A stretch of DNA of 64,000 bases from assembly GCF_040581485.1 (NCBI RefSeq), contig NC_090128.1, forward strand, positions 1,488,001 to 1,552,000, written 5' to 3'. The position numbers were made by a program, and so were the translations under genes. Below the pieces are notes generated by a model. It was given only the letters and a program-made list of their open reading frames with translations, was not told where the DNA came from and searched no databases. How positions within the stretch are numbered: the stretch's first letter is position 1; each line of letters opens with the position of its first letter. Below, piece after piece: positions 1 through 13,209 of this stretch. The stretch comes from Linepithema humile. Lineage: Eukaryota; Arthropoda; Insecta; Hymenoptera; Formicidae.

Positions 1-2434
1 GCAAAAAGAATTCAAAATTTTCATCCATGTTTGTATATCTACATACATATGCAATTTTGCTTTATAAATAGGCAGCGAAACAGCCGACAGCGGCGACTCG
101 CGACGAATCAAAATTCCTGCTGGCGCAGCGACAATTTCGTGCGGCAAGGACTATTAGATGGAGAGGCCTGCATAGGCAGCAGCGCACATACAGAACGCGC
201 GAATACAGGACGTGTCAGCGATCGACGCGACGTGGACGATAGAATTACATACCAAGACTGACGGGGCGCATGCGGGAATAATAATTCAAGCTGTACAGGA
301 AAAAATGTATTCGCGTCCGCGTGCAATTTTGCAATTCGGATTGCGCAAATGTGCGCGTACAAATCGAAAAACTTTAAAATCTTTTTCCATTTCCGATTAA
401 TAAAACGCGATATCTTCGAAATAATATTATAATTATACATTTAAGACTTAAAGCGTTTCTTATTGCATTAATTTTATAAATAATTATAAATTAGTTCAGA
501 TATCTTTTAAGTTGAACAATTTAAATCAGTATAGGAAATCCCATATATTTTACTCTGTTGATAAAAATACTATAATTTACTTTAGTACTACGTTTTAAAA
601 ACATTTTAAATATCGACACTGTGAATGTCATTTAAAAAGCGCCATATCAGAACAAATCCAACATCAGTACACGTTCACCTGTCAATTAATAATTATGATA
701 TCGGAAAATGAGAAATTGAGCAATGCAGTAATTAGTTGAGCAATAATAACACTTCACAGTTTCGTTCCTTCATCAAGTAATCCATTTTTCCCGGATTGTA
801 ATAAAAGTTCGCTCATTAACACCGGAGAATTGGAAATTTATTTCCCGGTTCTATTTTTCTTTTTTTTTCGTACATTGTTATAACTTGTGTTAACTTATAT
901 CATAAAATTGATTATGTGACGAGAGAATTACTTTCAATAAATTGGAAAAAAGTGATCGCGATTGATTTACATGTATAATCCGAAAAGCAGCGCATTTAAC
1001 AGGAGATAATTCCGTTATGCAAACGGTTTTCATGAGCGACGCGAATAAGCATAGAATGCTGAGCGTTTTGCTCAGCAAGTGGCTTCGCCCGAAAGCTTGC
1101 CTAAAGCGGTTTATACTTCATCCTACAATTTGTGCGACATAGGCTGTCGGATGAGCATGTTGACGGTGTATGGATTAGTCGGTGGTGCATCGTGCAAAAT
1201 CGAACATGTTCACACTTTAAGCGCGGCAATGTTGTTACTGACACCGCATACAAATCACCAGGAAGTTGGAAACGATACCCTTTTTTATCGTATGCAATCT
1301 AATGTTGCTAAATTTCACAAAAAAAGTGCATTGTTCACCTGAACATTTCACAATATATATCTCTTTAATTTAACAGCAAAATTTTTTTTTCTTAAAAACA
1401 AAATTTAAGTAAAATTTAAGTAAAATTACATATATAAAAAAACGTTTATTCCAAATTTGTATTATATTTGTTAATTATGTACTCTTTTTCTCTCTTTAAA
1501 GTAAAATCAATTTTCCTAAATTTTTAAAATTTAATACTATATATGTATACTGTATGTATAAAAGTGAGTTGATTAAATACTCGTTAACGTAAAATTGATT
1601 CTAAATTGACCGAAAAATACGCTCACGCGCAGTTTGTCCCACTAATTCAGTTACATTCTGTATACTCACGTTCGGTACGTGAGTTGCACTTCCTGGGGAT
1701 ACGTGCGGGAAGTCTGTCGACGAACGAAGCGGCAAAAGGAGACGGAAGGGTGGAAAGAAGAAAAAAGGAAAGATGATTGAGAGGTTGAAAATACAAGAAA
1801 GTCGAATGCGTCACGCACGGCTTTTAATGCTACCAGAGACGCGATATTCCGCGCGCAACTCGGAGCAAATGCATTGAAAGCACTGTGCAGTTTATTTAAT
1901 TGTTCCGTTATTCCACACAGCACAATTTCGTGCCAAATAGTCGCTTCAATAACCATCGGCGGTGCCAAGTAATAAGAATGTACCATAAAAATGCAAGAAC
2001 AATTTTATAGATTTTCCATATACTTATTAAATTTGATAAAAAGAAAATAGAAAACTTATACTTTTTCAATAAACATTAAGAGAAACGTTACATATAAATA
2101 ATTTATTTTTACCTTTTTCGCAAAACTCATAATTATTTTAGTACGCGGAATATTGTTTCAAGTAAATTCTTAATTTAAATTGCAATTCTCGATTTTAAAC
2201 TTTAATTATTAGGTACTCTCCGTGGAGAAAGTTTGAAGTGTATCAGTTTTCGATATTGGATTATCGTTACGAACGGTTTAGCTTGCGCAATAATTCTTTG
2301 CCGACTATCAATAACAGTATGATTAAAGAAGTTTTAATAGAATCGGAAATATTACGACAAATATTACTGCTAACTAATGCAATTTAATAGTATTATAAAC
2401 GACGCGAAATTTCAATAATTCTTTATAAAACCAA
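1..2434. other. Non-coding DNA, left flank
   Basis: A/T-rich with a CpG-rich start (about 60-260). There is a short duplication AAAATTTAAGT twice near 1399-1420. I see no exon, RNA gene or element. Confidence 0.6.
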
Positions 2435-2596
2435 ATGGGTTTATTACTTGCTTACAAAACAATACAAAAACACAATAATAAATATTTATTAATCGGAATC
2501 GACAAATTAACTCGTTGGTATTTGTTTGTATGTGATTCAACAAAAAAAATTCTAACGAATTGCAGCGCATTTTATTTAATCTTCGCGGAAGATCCC
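2435..2596 (+). pseudogene. Decayed Gypsy-type integrase fragment
   Basis: About 54 codons keep the pattern of the first half of a retroelement integrase core. There is a Gly-Leu-Leu stretch where Gly-Pro-Leu is usual, then NKYLLIGIDKLTRW with the conserved Asp at 2501-2503. A DST motif follows five residues after the Trp, then a hydrophobic FYLIF run and a Pro at the family's usual spacing. A stop codon lies just upstream. The residue three before the Gly is Asn, where a catalytic Asp is expected, and the likeness fades after 2596. It is not related closely enough to the intact element to be its copy by eye. I judge it an old retroelement relic; chance is unlikely given the Asn-Lys-Tyr, Asp and Thr-Arg-Trp spacing. 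Confidence 0.5.
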
Positions 2597-2836
2597 CATC
2601 GCGAGTATTGCGTTTTCCGGTCATTTCATCGACTGCATTTTCCTTTCCTTTTCTTTCTTTCCCTTTCTTTTTATCGTCAAAGTGATCCATGTAATTGCGC
2701 TCTTTTGCATCGAAGCCACGATGACAAGCCCGTTTTACCGTGAATATCGAAAAGTGCGCGTCGATCCATGAAAGTGCCACGTGGGGAATAAGGTGTGCTA
2801 GAGACGGTGCCCTTAAAAGCTTTCACGAAATTGATG

Positions 2837-2860
2837 CACACACACACACACACACACACA
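2837..2860. repeat. (CA)12 microsatellite
   Basis: Twelve uninterrupted CA units, followed by a broken continuation GATACACACA to 2870. A likely variable-length marker site. Confidence 0.95.
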
Positions 2861-5800
2861 GATACACACAGGCACGCATAAACATATAAGCTACTTGCGC
2901 CTTCTTCTTTCTCGGCTAAAATGATGGGCACAATTCCCTAGATTCTTACTGAATTTTTCGACGACCTATAAATATCGCATAGATGCCCTGGCAAAGAGTA
3001 CTCGGGGAGTTGTCGAACAAAATTTTTGCTCGGGATACATAACAGCTTCATACTCTACGCCATAAGATAACACAACGCGCTCGTCTGCTAGCAGCGGTAT
3101 GCACTTTCGCGCTGTCAGTGAGATAATAAATTTCATGAGATTGCACGTGATATTAAAATCATGACTAATATATCCGGGCACGAAAGCTCGCAGCGAAAAG
3201 CCAAGAATTCAATGACGCTGCGTTAAATTATGTGTGACTGTAAGTTTTACGTTTGCGACTGTTTAACTAAATGTAATTTTGCATTAATAATAATATTACT
3301 TCAATGTATGGAGCCATAAAAAAATATTGTTCACAAGATCTTCCATTTAACACTTCAAAATGGATAATAAAAAATAAATGCTACGTGTACTATGCGCTCT
3401 TATGGAAATTAATAATTAACTTTGCTGCATACAATAAAATAATTTTGCATAAATAACGATGAAAATATTATAGAAACTATAAGTAACGTAAAAATTGATT
3501 GAAACTTCAGCCGATACTACTTAAAAAGATGTGTATATAAATTTGTTCAGTGAATAATCGAGAAATAGCTGCGCAAATTAAATATAATTATTTCAACGTT
3601 GTTATAACGCCATTAAATGTAACTCGTAATCAGTTTCATATTTTCGCGCAATCTAAATATTTTTATATAATTTACTTCTGAACAAGTAACGTTACGCATT
3701 TTTTAAGTAAAAAAAGAACAAATAAATTCTTATCATGTAGTATCGCGTACAGTATTTCTGAAAAATTTTATCCATTTTTGGGAGATATTTTATTTCATAA
3801 CTAAAATTTTTCCATGTTTTACAAAGCAGCACATAATTTCGTAAAATAGCGCTCCTGTTAAACAATTGATGAAATTGAGAAAAATCGTCAAACGCGTGAA
3901 AAGCTGTAGGGCAAAAATTTTTGATCAACAAGAGAGGCGTGTTTTTCCCCATTCAAATCACTAGTAAAATACAATGAAAAGAGCAAACTGTATCATAATA
4001 TATAGAACAATGTATTTTCAGAATGCATGTGCCGCGCATTACGACATATTTTGTACCTATGCCGGAAATCAGTACACGCAGCCGAGATATAGGTGCATAA
4101 TGACGATATATGCATACGCAGCGAGCGGCAAAACTCTTATTTACCAGGCGCGTGTACATCGTGAATTATTTGTTGAATTTTTGTCGAGCGCGGCGGAACG
4201 TCGAGAATTTTTCGAGCGCGGATGGAATTTTTCCGCAGGCTACAAAAAGCCACGGAAGCTGGCCTTAAGAAATCCCATTCACGGTTAAAAATTCATCGAA
4301 GCCGACGGGTTTGTTGAACGAGTGAAAAAGTGCCTTCGACGGAGACAACGAAGAATATTTACCACTAGGGAATACGCGTGTGTGGGTAGTGTGTTTTTCT
4401 GTCGACCAGAATTCTAGCGAAATAATGCGTAAATAATGATACCCGTTATCAACGCTGTATTTTGCCTCACAGTCATAAATTCTACTCGTAAAATAAGTAT
4501 CAACTTGCCAGGCGAAAAGTAAAATGCCTTTTTGTATTAACAAAATAAGCAATCGACAGTAATTTTTTCGTAATATTTTATGAAAATTAAGTATATCGCG
4601 TTTTACGTAAAGAATTATAATATCTAATAAAAAATATTAATGTAACTAATAATGTCGCAATATTGTCATAAAATAAACTGAAATGGAGTAATATTCAAGA
4701 TACAAATAAAATAAAAAAGTCGGCTAATTTTTTTCTATTTATAAATAGAAAGTTATATAAAATAAAATAAAAACATCACTACGTAAGCAAAATTCACTAT
4801 CTTTCAAAATAATCGCACGCTGGCGAACTACGCCGCATTGGTACAACGAGTGCACCGACTGTAAAACCTAAGTACTACGAGTTATAGCTTTCAGAACCTC
4901 CGTACAGACGCATTCTGTAGCAGAGTATTTGATCTAATATGCAGAAACGAATAAAACCGAAGACAGAGTGCCTATCCGCGTTCCAGTAATCTCGCTTTCA
5001 TAAAATAAATTACGACTGAAATCGACCTAAATGGTTTCTCAGTGTTTTCTAATAAACATTGCATTCTCTGCAATAGACAATGCAAAGTACGAATAATATA
5101 CTTAAGACAGTTTAAATGAATAAATAAAAATAAATAAAAGAATAAGAAATTGTTCAAAATTTAGGTCTTGACTTTAAATATTTTGTGCGACCTAATTAAC
5201 CTTAACGTTTCTTGATTTGTTTGAAATGTAATCAAAATGATACGACTTTTTATAATATCCAATATATCTTTCAATAAACTGCGCAAGCTGCATTATAGAA
5301 AATATTACAGTCAAGTTATTGTATTCATATTTGAGAACGCGATGGTGGAATAAAGCAGTTCCCTTTACTTCCTTCGAGAAATTTTCGCGGAATCGAATGG
5401 AAAACACCGTATATAGTTATTCCCGTAACTCATAATAAAAAATTATGCCGTTTCAAGCAGGGAAAGCCGAGAAAGGTAAGGGGGAGAAAGGAGCCCTTCG
5501 CAACACATGCTGCTTTTCGAACGCCCGCCAGTAAAAATCTATAGCTACAATCTCCTTGCTCGCTCGCGGCAAACAAATACCCTTTATGTCGCGCACGTTT
5601 TCCAGAAAACCTTCACTTTTTCGAAAGCTTCCGTGTCCGACGTAAGAAACTTCGTGACCGATCAAAGATGCCATTGTTCCCTCCAGAACCTTTTACCGTT
5701 GGTTTTGCGAACAGACAGCATAGGTACTAGACTTCACTGCTCGTCAAGAAATAGAAGTCACATAGAATAGAATCGATTTTCAGCCAGTACACATTCTCGA

Positions 5801-7468
5801 TACTTATATCTGATCTTGTTTTCAATTCCCAGCACTCTTAGGAAGGGCAAAGACGAGAAACTAGCATTTCTCTAAGTATATCAAGAATAGTTCAATAAAT
5901 AAATGTAAAACTAGAAACTTATAAGAGCAAAAATATATCTTACAAAACTGCTAGGAATATCATACAGCATTTCGAAAAATAATTCTTTGCACTTTTTTTG
6001 CTGAAAGTGACTAATCGATATGTACATTTCTCTAAATAAAAGCAAACTATGATTAAAGTTTACATTTTGGGAAATTAACGAATTTCACCAACGATCCCCA
6101 AGAAACTATTATTCATAGCCGCGTTCCGCAAGAAATGTCCCATGTGACTACTCATTCTGGCAATCCTGACTGCAATTTCTGCAACTGCAAGACTTACATT
6201 TTTCCAACGCGTTTATGCGACGTGGTGCGTAAATAATGTCGTTGAGACACGTTCGTTGATTTAATAACTCTTACACGTGTTCTGAAATGAAAGAAGTTTG
6301 TCGCCAAACGATAAAAAAATTTCAATAGTATTAAAACTAACGTTCTATTTGTAAAAGAATATATAACAATCGGTGGAGGAAGTGTCGAAATCCTGCTTTC
6401 AATACTCAGCAACAAAATTGAAAATTTAACCGTTTTTTGTCCGTTCACGAATCTGTATTAATTGTAACAGCGCGTATGTGCAAGCGAATTACTTCGCAGG
6501 ATAACGCCTCGATAAAATACGAGCATTTATGACAAAGCGGCTTTTCTGTCCACAAAAATCCGTCATGTGAAATCGATTTATTTCTTTCAAGATCACTATA
6601 GATTTTTATTCATACAACAGTTGACCTGCTGTGTAAACTAGATTTAAAACAATTCGCAGCGATCTAAATGATACAATCAACGCTTCATCGATTATTTTAA
6701 TATTTTTTCTTGTTATAGGAACGGCAAATCTTATAATAGAAAGTACACATCTTGTATAAAATTTCAAGGAACACTACTCGATTTTTTCGCCCATAATTTT
6801 CTGTATTCTCAGTATAACAGCTTAATAAGTAGCACAAGTTCCTTTTCCGCATCCGAAAAATCACCCCCTTGACCTCTGCAACGACCTAGATGTTTCTCGC
6901 GGCACCTTAAATTACCATACATATCGTCCCCGGCGAAACGATGTAAGGCACCGGGTGTCCTACCTTCTTGCGTTTAAGGCCCGTATGGAGATTTTACAGC
7001 AAATGTGCCGTATAGAATTTGCACACATTTCCGCATAAACAAGTGCGGAGAAAAAGTTCAGACTAAATCGGTGCGCAATTTTCTCGCAATTACGTAATTG
7101 TTGAACAGAAAGGGCATTTTTATTATTATTTGCGGCAAATAAACTTCATTACTCAAAAGGAACAGCGACGGTGGAAAAAACCGTGCGAGCTTTACAAAGA
7201 ATGTACGGACAAATAATATAATGTAATTCAGAGTAGCGTCGAATGGCTCACAATCAAATATAAAAAATTACGACACTCGCGTTATAAAAACAGACAGAAA
7301 ATTGTTATAGAAACGTATAAAAATGAGAAATTTTTACTTTCTTGCAATAAAAAATAATTAAATAATTTCAGACATAATAAATCTTAATTATCTTTTAATA
7401 AGAATTTAATGCCCAGTCCGTCGTGCGGTCAGCAGTCAAGTAATCCAAAAATTATAAAGTGTGAAATA

Positions 7469-7512
7469 GTATATATATATGTATATTCAAAGTATATAAA
7501 TATATATATATT
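7469..7512. repeat. Degenerate (TA)n tract
   Basis: Two TA-rich runs separated by GTATATTCAAAG. Low-complexity DNA. Confidence 0.8.
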
Positions 7513-8379
7513 CACTAGATATTTAAAACGGAAAATTTTACATTTTTCTCTAATAAATTTCACTATAATTTTACTGTATCTTTTTTCAAAAAAATAATAA
7601 AAACTATTATAACGATGTTGTAAACTAAAAACTACTATCTAAATACTACGTGCTATCTAAATAAGACTTTGAAATATTTCCTTCTCCGTATTTGGAGCAA
7701 CAATCGTATTCCCGCAAAACCATATCGCGCAATGTTTGATTTGAAATTGTGAATTGAGAGGTTGGTTCCAACCGAATAAACCACGTTTCGCTTCGAACTT
7801 TGTAGGACGAGATTGGTCAAAAGCTTTGTTCGAGTAAAGCCCTTCAGTCACATGCCACACGAAGAGTCGAGAAGCAATAAAAATTCCTATTGATTGCGAC
7901 GCTCCGTCAAATGTACATACCGAGTTATGTAAGAGACTTAACGTAACGTAACAAATGCTTTATCTGCGCTTTTCATCGAGAGAGATTCTTTTAAAACGAG
8001 AAAGAATAATATGTAGAGCGGCATTAAAACTCAAAAAGACCTCTCTAGATTTCCTTTCTATTTCATTTTAATCTACTCTGTAATTCTCGTGAAACGGCAT
8101 TGACGGCTCCGTCGTTATCATTATTTCGCAAAATAATAAAGCTGCTTTCTTTATAAACACGAATATCATGATTAAATTCAAAAAAGGGCTGAAATCTCGA
8201 AAAAGTCGAATACTCGAGCGCGGCAAACTTATTTCATTTCGCGTGACTCGGATATTGTGTACACTCTTGCGAATCTCATCGGTCAGAGACTGTTCGCAGT
8301 CAAGAACGGTTAATTGATAACTCCGCAATAAGTATGAATTTGCAATTCCGCCATAGTATGCAAATAAAGTCAATGTTTG

Positions 8380-8870
8380 GCGCGCCGGGCGTCAGCCGAC
8401 TGCAGTCGACTAATTGATTCCTCGGGCGCTTCGCAGCGTACTGGTACAACCGACGCGCGACACAGCTTCCGGAATCTTAACTGGTTAGCTTCTAGCACGT
8501 TCGACAGTTGTTAAATTCCCCATACCATCCGCATGCCGCCGGCTTACCGTCGTTGCCCGCCCGCTCCCCGCGTCGATAAATGCAATATTGTTCCTCGTTA
8601 AGTTCCGTCGCGTTACATTACTGCCGGTGAGTGTCTAATCAGCCACACCTGCCTTGTTGGAAGTGCAGACTCGTGCGAAGCTCCGATAAGATCGTATAAT
8701 CTGCCGCGCATCGTGCCTTCGCAAAGATTTCGCTTTAAGTCGTTGTCACGTCGAGCCAAACTGCCGGTGTGCGCGCACTCACACACATACGCAAAACGTG
8801 ATGACTTAAGAGAACTGAGCAATGATATACAAGTTAGAAATCTCGTAGGGAGTGAAGTCCTTCTAAAGTC
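8380..8870. other. CpG-rich island, possible donor site at 8629
   Basis: GC-rich, with CpGs and a GCCG|GTGAGTG donor-like site near 8625-8635. The minus-strand frame of about 86 codons at 8613-8873 is not recognisable. Could be promoter or first-exon DNA. Confidence 0.25.
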
Positions 8871-11336
8871 CACTTATTATTAAATTAACGAGTAAATTTC
8901 CATAAATTATGGAAATAGATTTACAAAATTTGCATTTGCACTCATATTGCATTTGCGTCAAACATTGTGTATTATACATATTAATTACATTATACCAATA
9001 AATGCATCAGTAATTAATATAGTATAACCTAGAAGTATATAATATTTCTCTTATTAGCAGAATTATTGTTAATTACCGGTTTAAACGTTTAATTCAATTA
9101 ATTCAACCTGTTTGAATGAACTGCTTCTTCAGATGTAAAAGCTAACTAATTTCGTAATTAAATTTTTAACAAAAAAAAAATGTTTTTCTAAATTAAAATA
9201 ATTAGCTATTATTAATATAATAAATTAGTTAAACATTAATGCTCCATTATTTCTGCATTCTTATATAAATAATTAATGAAACATCTTGAACGAAAATGTA
9301 TTTACTTAAAGTGAAAATTTGATATTCCGCCATAAAGTTCAATAATCCTAAACAAGCTGAAACGGCAGTTGTTATCGAGAATAATGTAGCAGTAAATAAA
9401 TTTCGCTTTTTTCGCAGGGTCGGCGGTAATAAATAGTCCATAGCCACTTCCAGTGACGATTGGATTCTCCGAAGAATCGACGCCCACTTTCTCGCCCCAT
9501 CAGGTTTGCGTCTACAATCCCGGCGTCCTTTCCGAGATACGGGCTTCCCTCACTTCCATTTTACCGTTTCCCTATTCCATCGCTGACCTTTCCCGTCTAT
9601 CTTTCTTCGACCTCGGCAAGTTTCACCGTAGCAAACTTCCGACCGAATTTACCGAAGCAAAGCAATAAAGTTCCAATTAGAATTCCGAGTTTTGATATGG
9701 TTCTTTCTCTTGGATTCTCCAAGACCGTTATTTTGTGCTCCGCCAAATTTCGTATCTATGCCGGAAAATTTGCCTAAAATATGCTCTCTTTGTTCTTGCT
9801 TTTGCTATCAGCACAAGTTCGCGCGATTTGATAATTTTACCATGCAAATTAACTATACAGATTTGCATGTATTTGTATTTGAATCATTTACATAAATTAA
9901 TATTGTTTCCTCAAGTTAATCAATATTTAATATTAATCTCGTTTTGATCAAATGCACTTGTTTAAATAACTTAAAAATACTTCCACACATCGGTTAATTA
10001 ATATCCCACGTATAATATTTCTGAAATTAATGACTCGAAGAATAAAGTTGCAACCATTTTTTATAATAATACATGTATGATCGCATTAATTTGCCAGCAC
10101 TTGAAAAAAATGCTACTACTTTTAATTATTATATTATTCAAAAAATTACTTCAAAAAAGAATATTTTAGATATTGAAGTATATCGACAAAAAGATTATAG
10201 TTCTATTCTTCAACAAAAATAATAATAAATAAATAATAAACAACAAAAATAATTCTAAATAAAATCAATCTTTTAAAAACAATAAAAACAAACTCTTACG
10301 ATTAAACTTTTTAATTTTAACCAATACTATTTGTCCTCGTTTATTCTATATGTAATCTCACAGTTTTAGAAACTCGTACATCTTATTGTGTATCATTCTC
10401 CGTTTATAACCGCAAGGGAAAATATTTGAACACCATAAAATTTACATGAAAATTATATTAATTCCATTTGTAAGGTAAATACATCGAATCACTGATTCGC
10501 GAAAGGATCTGTACATCGCTTTACAAGCGAACATTTCAACGGCCTTTATGGCGAAGCGAAGGCTTGCAGCAGATCTTGTGCTTTAGCGAGCGCAACCAAG
10601 CACGTCTATTCATGAATATTTCAGCATGGGGAGGCATTTCTTCAGAATTGTTTGCACTTTATAACTTATGGAAATCGCAGCGTTTGTTATTAGCGATAAA
10701 CGATGCGGCGCAATATTCGCAATTACTTTCTCTCTCAAAAATAATTTTTTGCATTTCTATAATAAAGACGTCTAGTAAATTGTAATAGCTCTTAAAAATT
10801 TTTTATGTAAAATTAAACATTGTAACTTTTTCATAAAATTTGCTTTAATTAAAACAAATACACCATTGGCACTCAACTTATTGCAAAATTTTTTATTATT
10901 TAAAACTATGAATATATTCGATAAAACACACTTATATATTTCTAAAATATATATGCATGTCCGCATTATATATTATGTAGATATGTGTATAACATTCTCG
11001 AATATGTGCTTGTACAGAGTTTGCATTCGCTTCAATGTAATCGATCGCTCATCTAGTTTGATGCAAAGTAGCCGCCATGTCGTAATATGCATTATGTTGG
11101 TCGATTGACTACTGCGTATCGATACATGCGTCACGCATATGCTATCAAGGGCTTCAATGCATCGAAATCGCGACAGAACGTAACCAAGAGTGGCAATATC
11201 ATAAATAGATCGAACCAATCTAACATAATTAAATAAATCGTGCTGAATAAACTGTGCTTCTCGACAGATATTACATTTAGAATTGCATATAAATATATCA
11301 CGTTAAACAAATATTTATTACGATATTAATTGTGGG

Positions 11337-11390
11337 AAATAAATATATTATTTTCCATTTGTTTCGATTAAAATAAATATATTATTTTCC
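11337..11390. repeat. Direct repeat of 20 bp with short spacer
   Basis: AAATAAATATATTATTTTCC is present at 11337-11356 and again at 11371-11390. The spacer is 14 bases. It is A/T-rich and probably a local slippage or duplication product. Confidence 0.8.
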
Positions 11391-12999
11391 TTTTCTTGAA
11401 ATATTCATTCCTTTGGCAGAAGTATTCACAATCAATTAAACATAAATTTAATCAAACAAGCAATATTAATTGCGTTCATTTAAAAAGCTATCATGTCGGA
11501 ATGAATTTACATGTCACGGTAATTTCAAGTTATGAGTGAAATTTATTGTAACAGCAAAACAATTTTTGCCCGTCTGACATCTTTAATTATTACATAAAAC
11601 GTTTAAATAACTCGTAAAAATTGTCCACTCCAAAGCTCATTATGAGATTTTCTAATTTTACATTTAATCTTTTTAGCAACGGTTGATAGAAGCTTGTAAA
11701 TATCTACTGATATCAAATATATTGATTAACAAAAAAAAATTATTTAAAAAAATTCCAGAAATTATGTAAAATCGATATTCAATTCAGAATGTCAACTGTT
11801 TCAGTTACAATCGAGATATCTGTACAACTTCGAATGTAGCTAGCACTGATTTCGAGTAACTGCTAAACAAGAGGTGACCGGAACTTCGTGCCCAACTTTG
11901 CTAAGACCATAGTGTAGCTTACTTGAGCTTCGTCCTACATATCTATTTCCGTCTGCGATTGTTTTGTAAGATAGTTGTATCTCGCCTGTAAAGCGTATAT
12001 CAGAAATCAACTTTTGCGAAATAAAAGAAAGAATTACTTTAAAAGTTCGCAGAAAACCTTCGAAGTGTTGTACGTACATTAAGTTTTCCATAGTAACTTG
12101 TAACAATTTATAGATATTGGCCAATAAAACGTGCAACATAAATATACAATATGAATACTTACGTACACGTAAGTGATGTGAAAAGAATCGGAAACATGAT
12201 ACAAGTAGAATAAAATTATAATAAATTACCACAAATTATAATTAATGATAACAAGCTAAAAGATTAAATTAGACCATAAATTATATGCGTATTTTTGAGT
12301 AATTTTAAAAGACCTGACCTGTAAAATACATAAACTATTAATTAATATATTTCTTTATTATTGCCAAATAATTATCATTTTATTTGCAATTTTTTATTCT
12401 GCTTGTAGTTGCAAACCTGCTTATGACATATTTTCAAAATAAATATAAAAATTGATAATCTGACCTCTCATATACATTTTATAACCATTCTATCTTCTAT
12501 TTATAATATAATATATATTCACACGTAAAGAATAAAATATAGAAATAAAAATATACTCAAAAAAATATGAGATTAAACGTGGACACTATGAAACTGATTT
12601 TCTTCCCGTTTTTTTCTGATATTTTCAATTTACGGTAATCCATCCGGCCGAATTTTCCTACTATTTGCAATACCAGTTATCCTATACGTTTCATATGTAT
12701 GTACAGACATGCAGGTAATACATGTAATCGAAGTTATTCTGCTTTGACCTAAATCTTATAACGCACAACTCGGAAAGCGAGATAGGAACGTGAGGTGGAA
12801 AGCATTTACGTAGTATAGTAAATCTCACTAGTGCGGTATATGTTTAACAATCGTTGAATACATAAACATCGCGGTTACATTGCTGTAAAGTACGCTGCAA
12901 TCGATTAAATTTATCAAATATGACCCACAATAGCTCAAAGCATAATTGTTAATAGGAAAAATGAATATTTAAAGCTGTTAAATATAACTGAAAGAAATA

Positions 13000-13209
13000 T
13001 TAACACTTTCGCGGCCGCTCACGTATTTTTACGTTTATATTTTGATATAAGTCAGAAGCCGGTCACATAATTTTACGTTAATTGTTTTTTGCATCATTGT
13101 TAGGTTAAGTCGTGTAACATAAAATGTCAGATTTTACATCAGTTTAATATAACAGAACGGCTCCAAGTGTTGAACAGAGCCGAATATATAAGGGTCGCGA
13201 AAGTGTTAA
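13000..13209. mobile_element. piggyBac-type MITE, 210 bp with TTAA duplications
   Basis: TTAA stands at both borders (13000-13003 and 13206-13209). Directly inside are terminal inverted repeats CACTTTCGCGGCC and CACTTTCGCGACC, matching at 12 of 13 positions. The inside has two similar tracts, TCACGTATTTTTACGTT near 13019 and TCACATAATTTTACGTT near 13064, and a 6-bp stem CGGCTC/GAGCCG at 13158-13182. No transposase is encoded. A TTAA target duplication with a C-starting inverted end is the mark of the piggyBac superfamily; it would need a transposase supplied elsewhere. Confidence 0.78.

Larger units (their letters stand above)
2597..12999. other. Non-coding DNA between relic integrase and MITE
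   Basis: A/T-rich throughout except for the island at 8380-8870 and smaller mixed patches near 3000-3200, 5440-5780 and 6840-7080. Contains a (CA)12 tract, a TA tract and a 20-bp direct repeat listed separately. The longest frame (11840-12232, minus, about 130 codons) is not recognisable. Confidence 0.6.

Noticed and set aside
2412..2780. Minus-strand open frame opposite the integrase relic
   Set aside because: Low-complexity Lys/Glu content, and the integrase pattern is on the plus strand.
11840..12232. Open frame of about 130 codons on the minus strand
   Set aside because: Hydrophobic stretches made me consider an odorant-receptor fragment, but no family signature is present.
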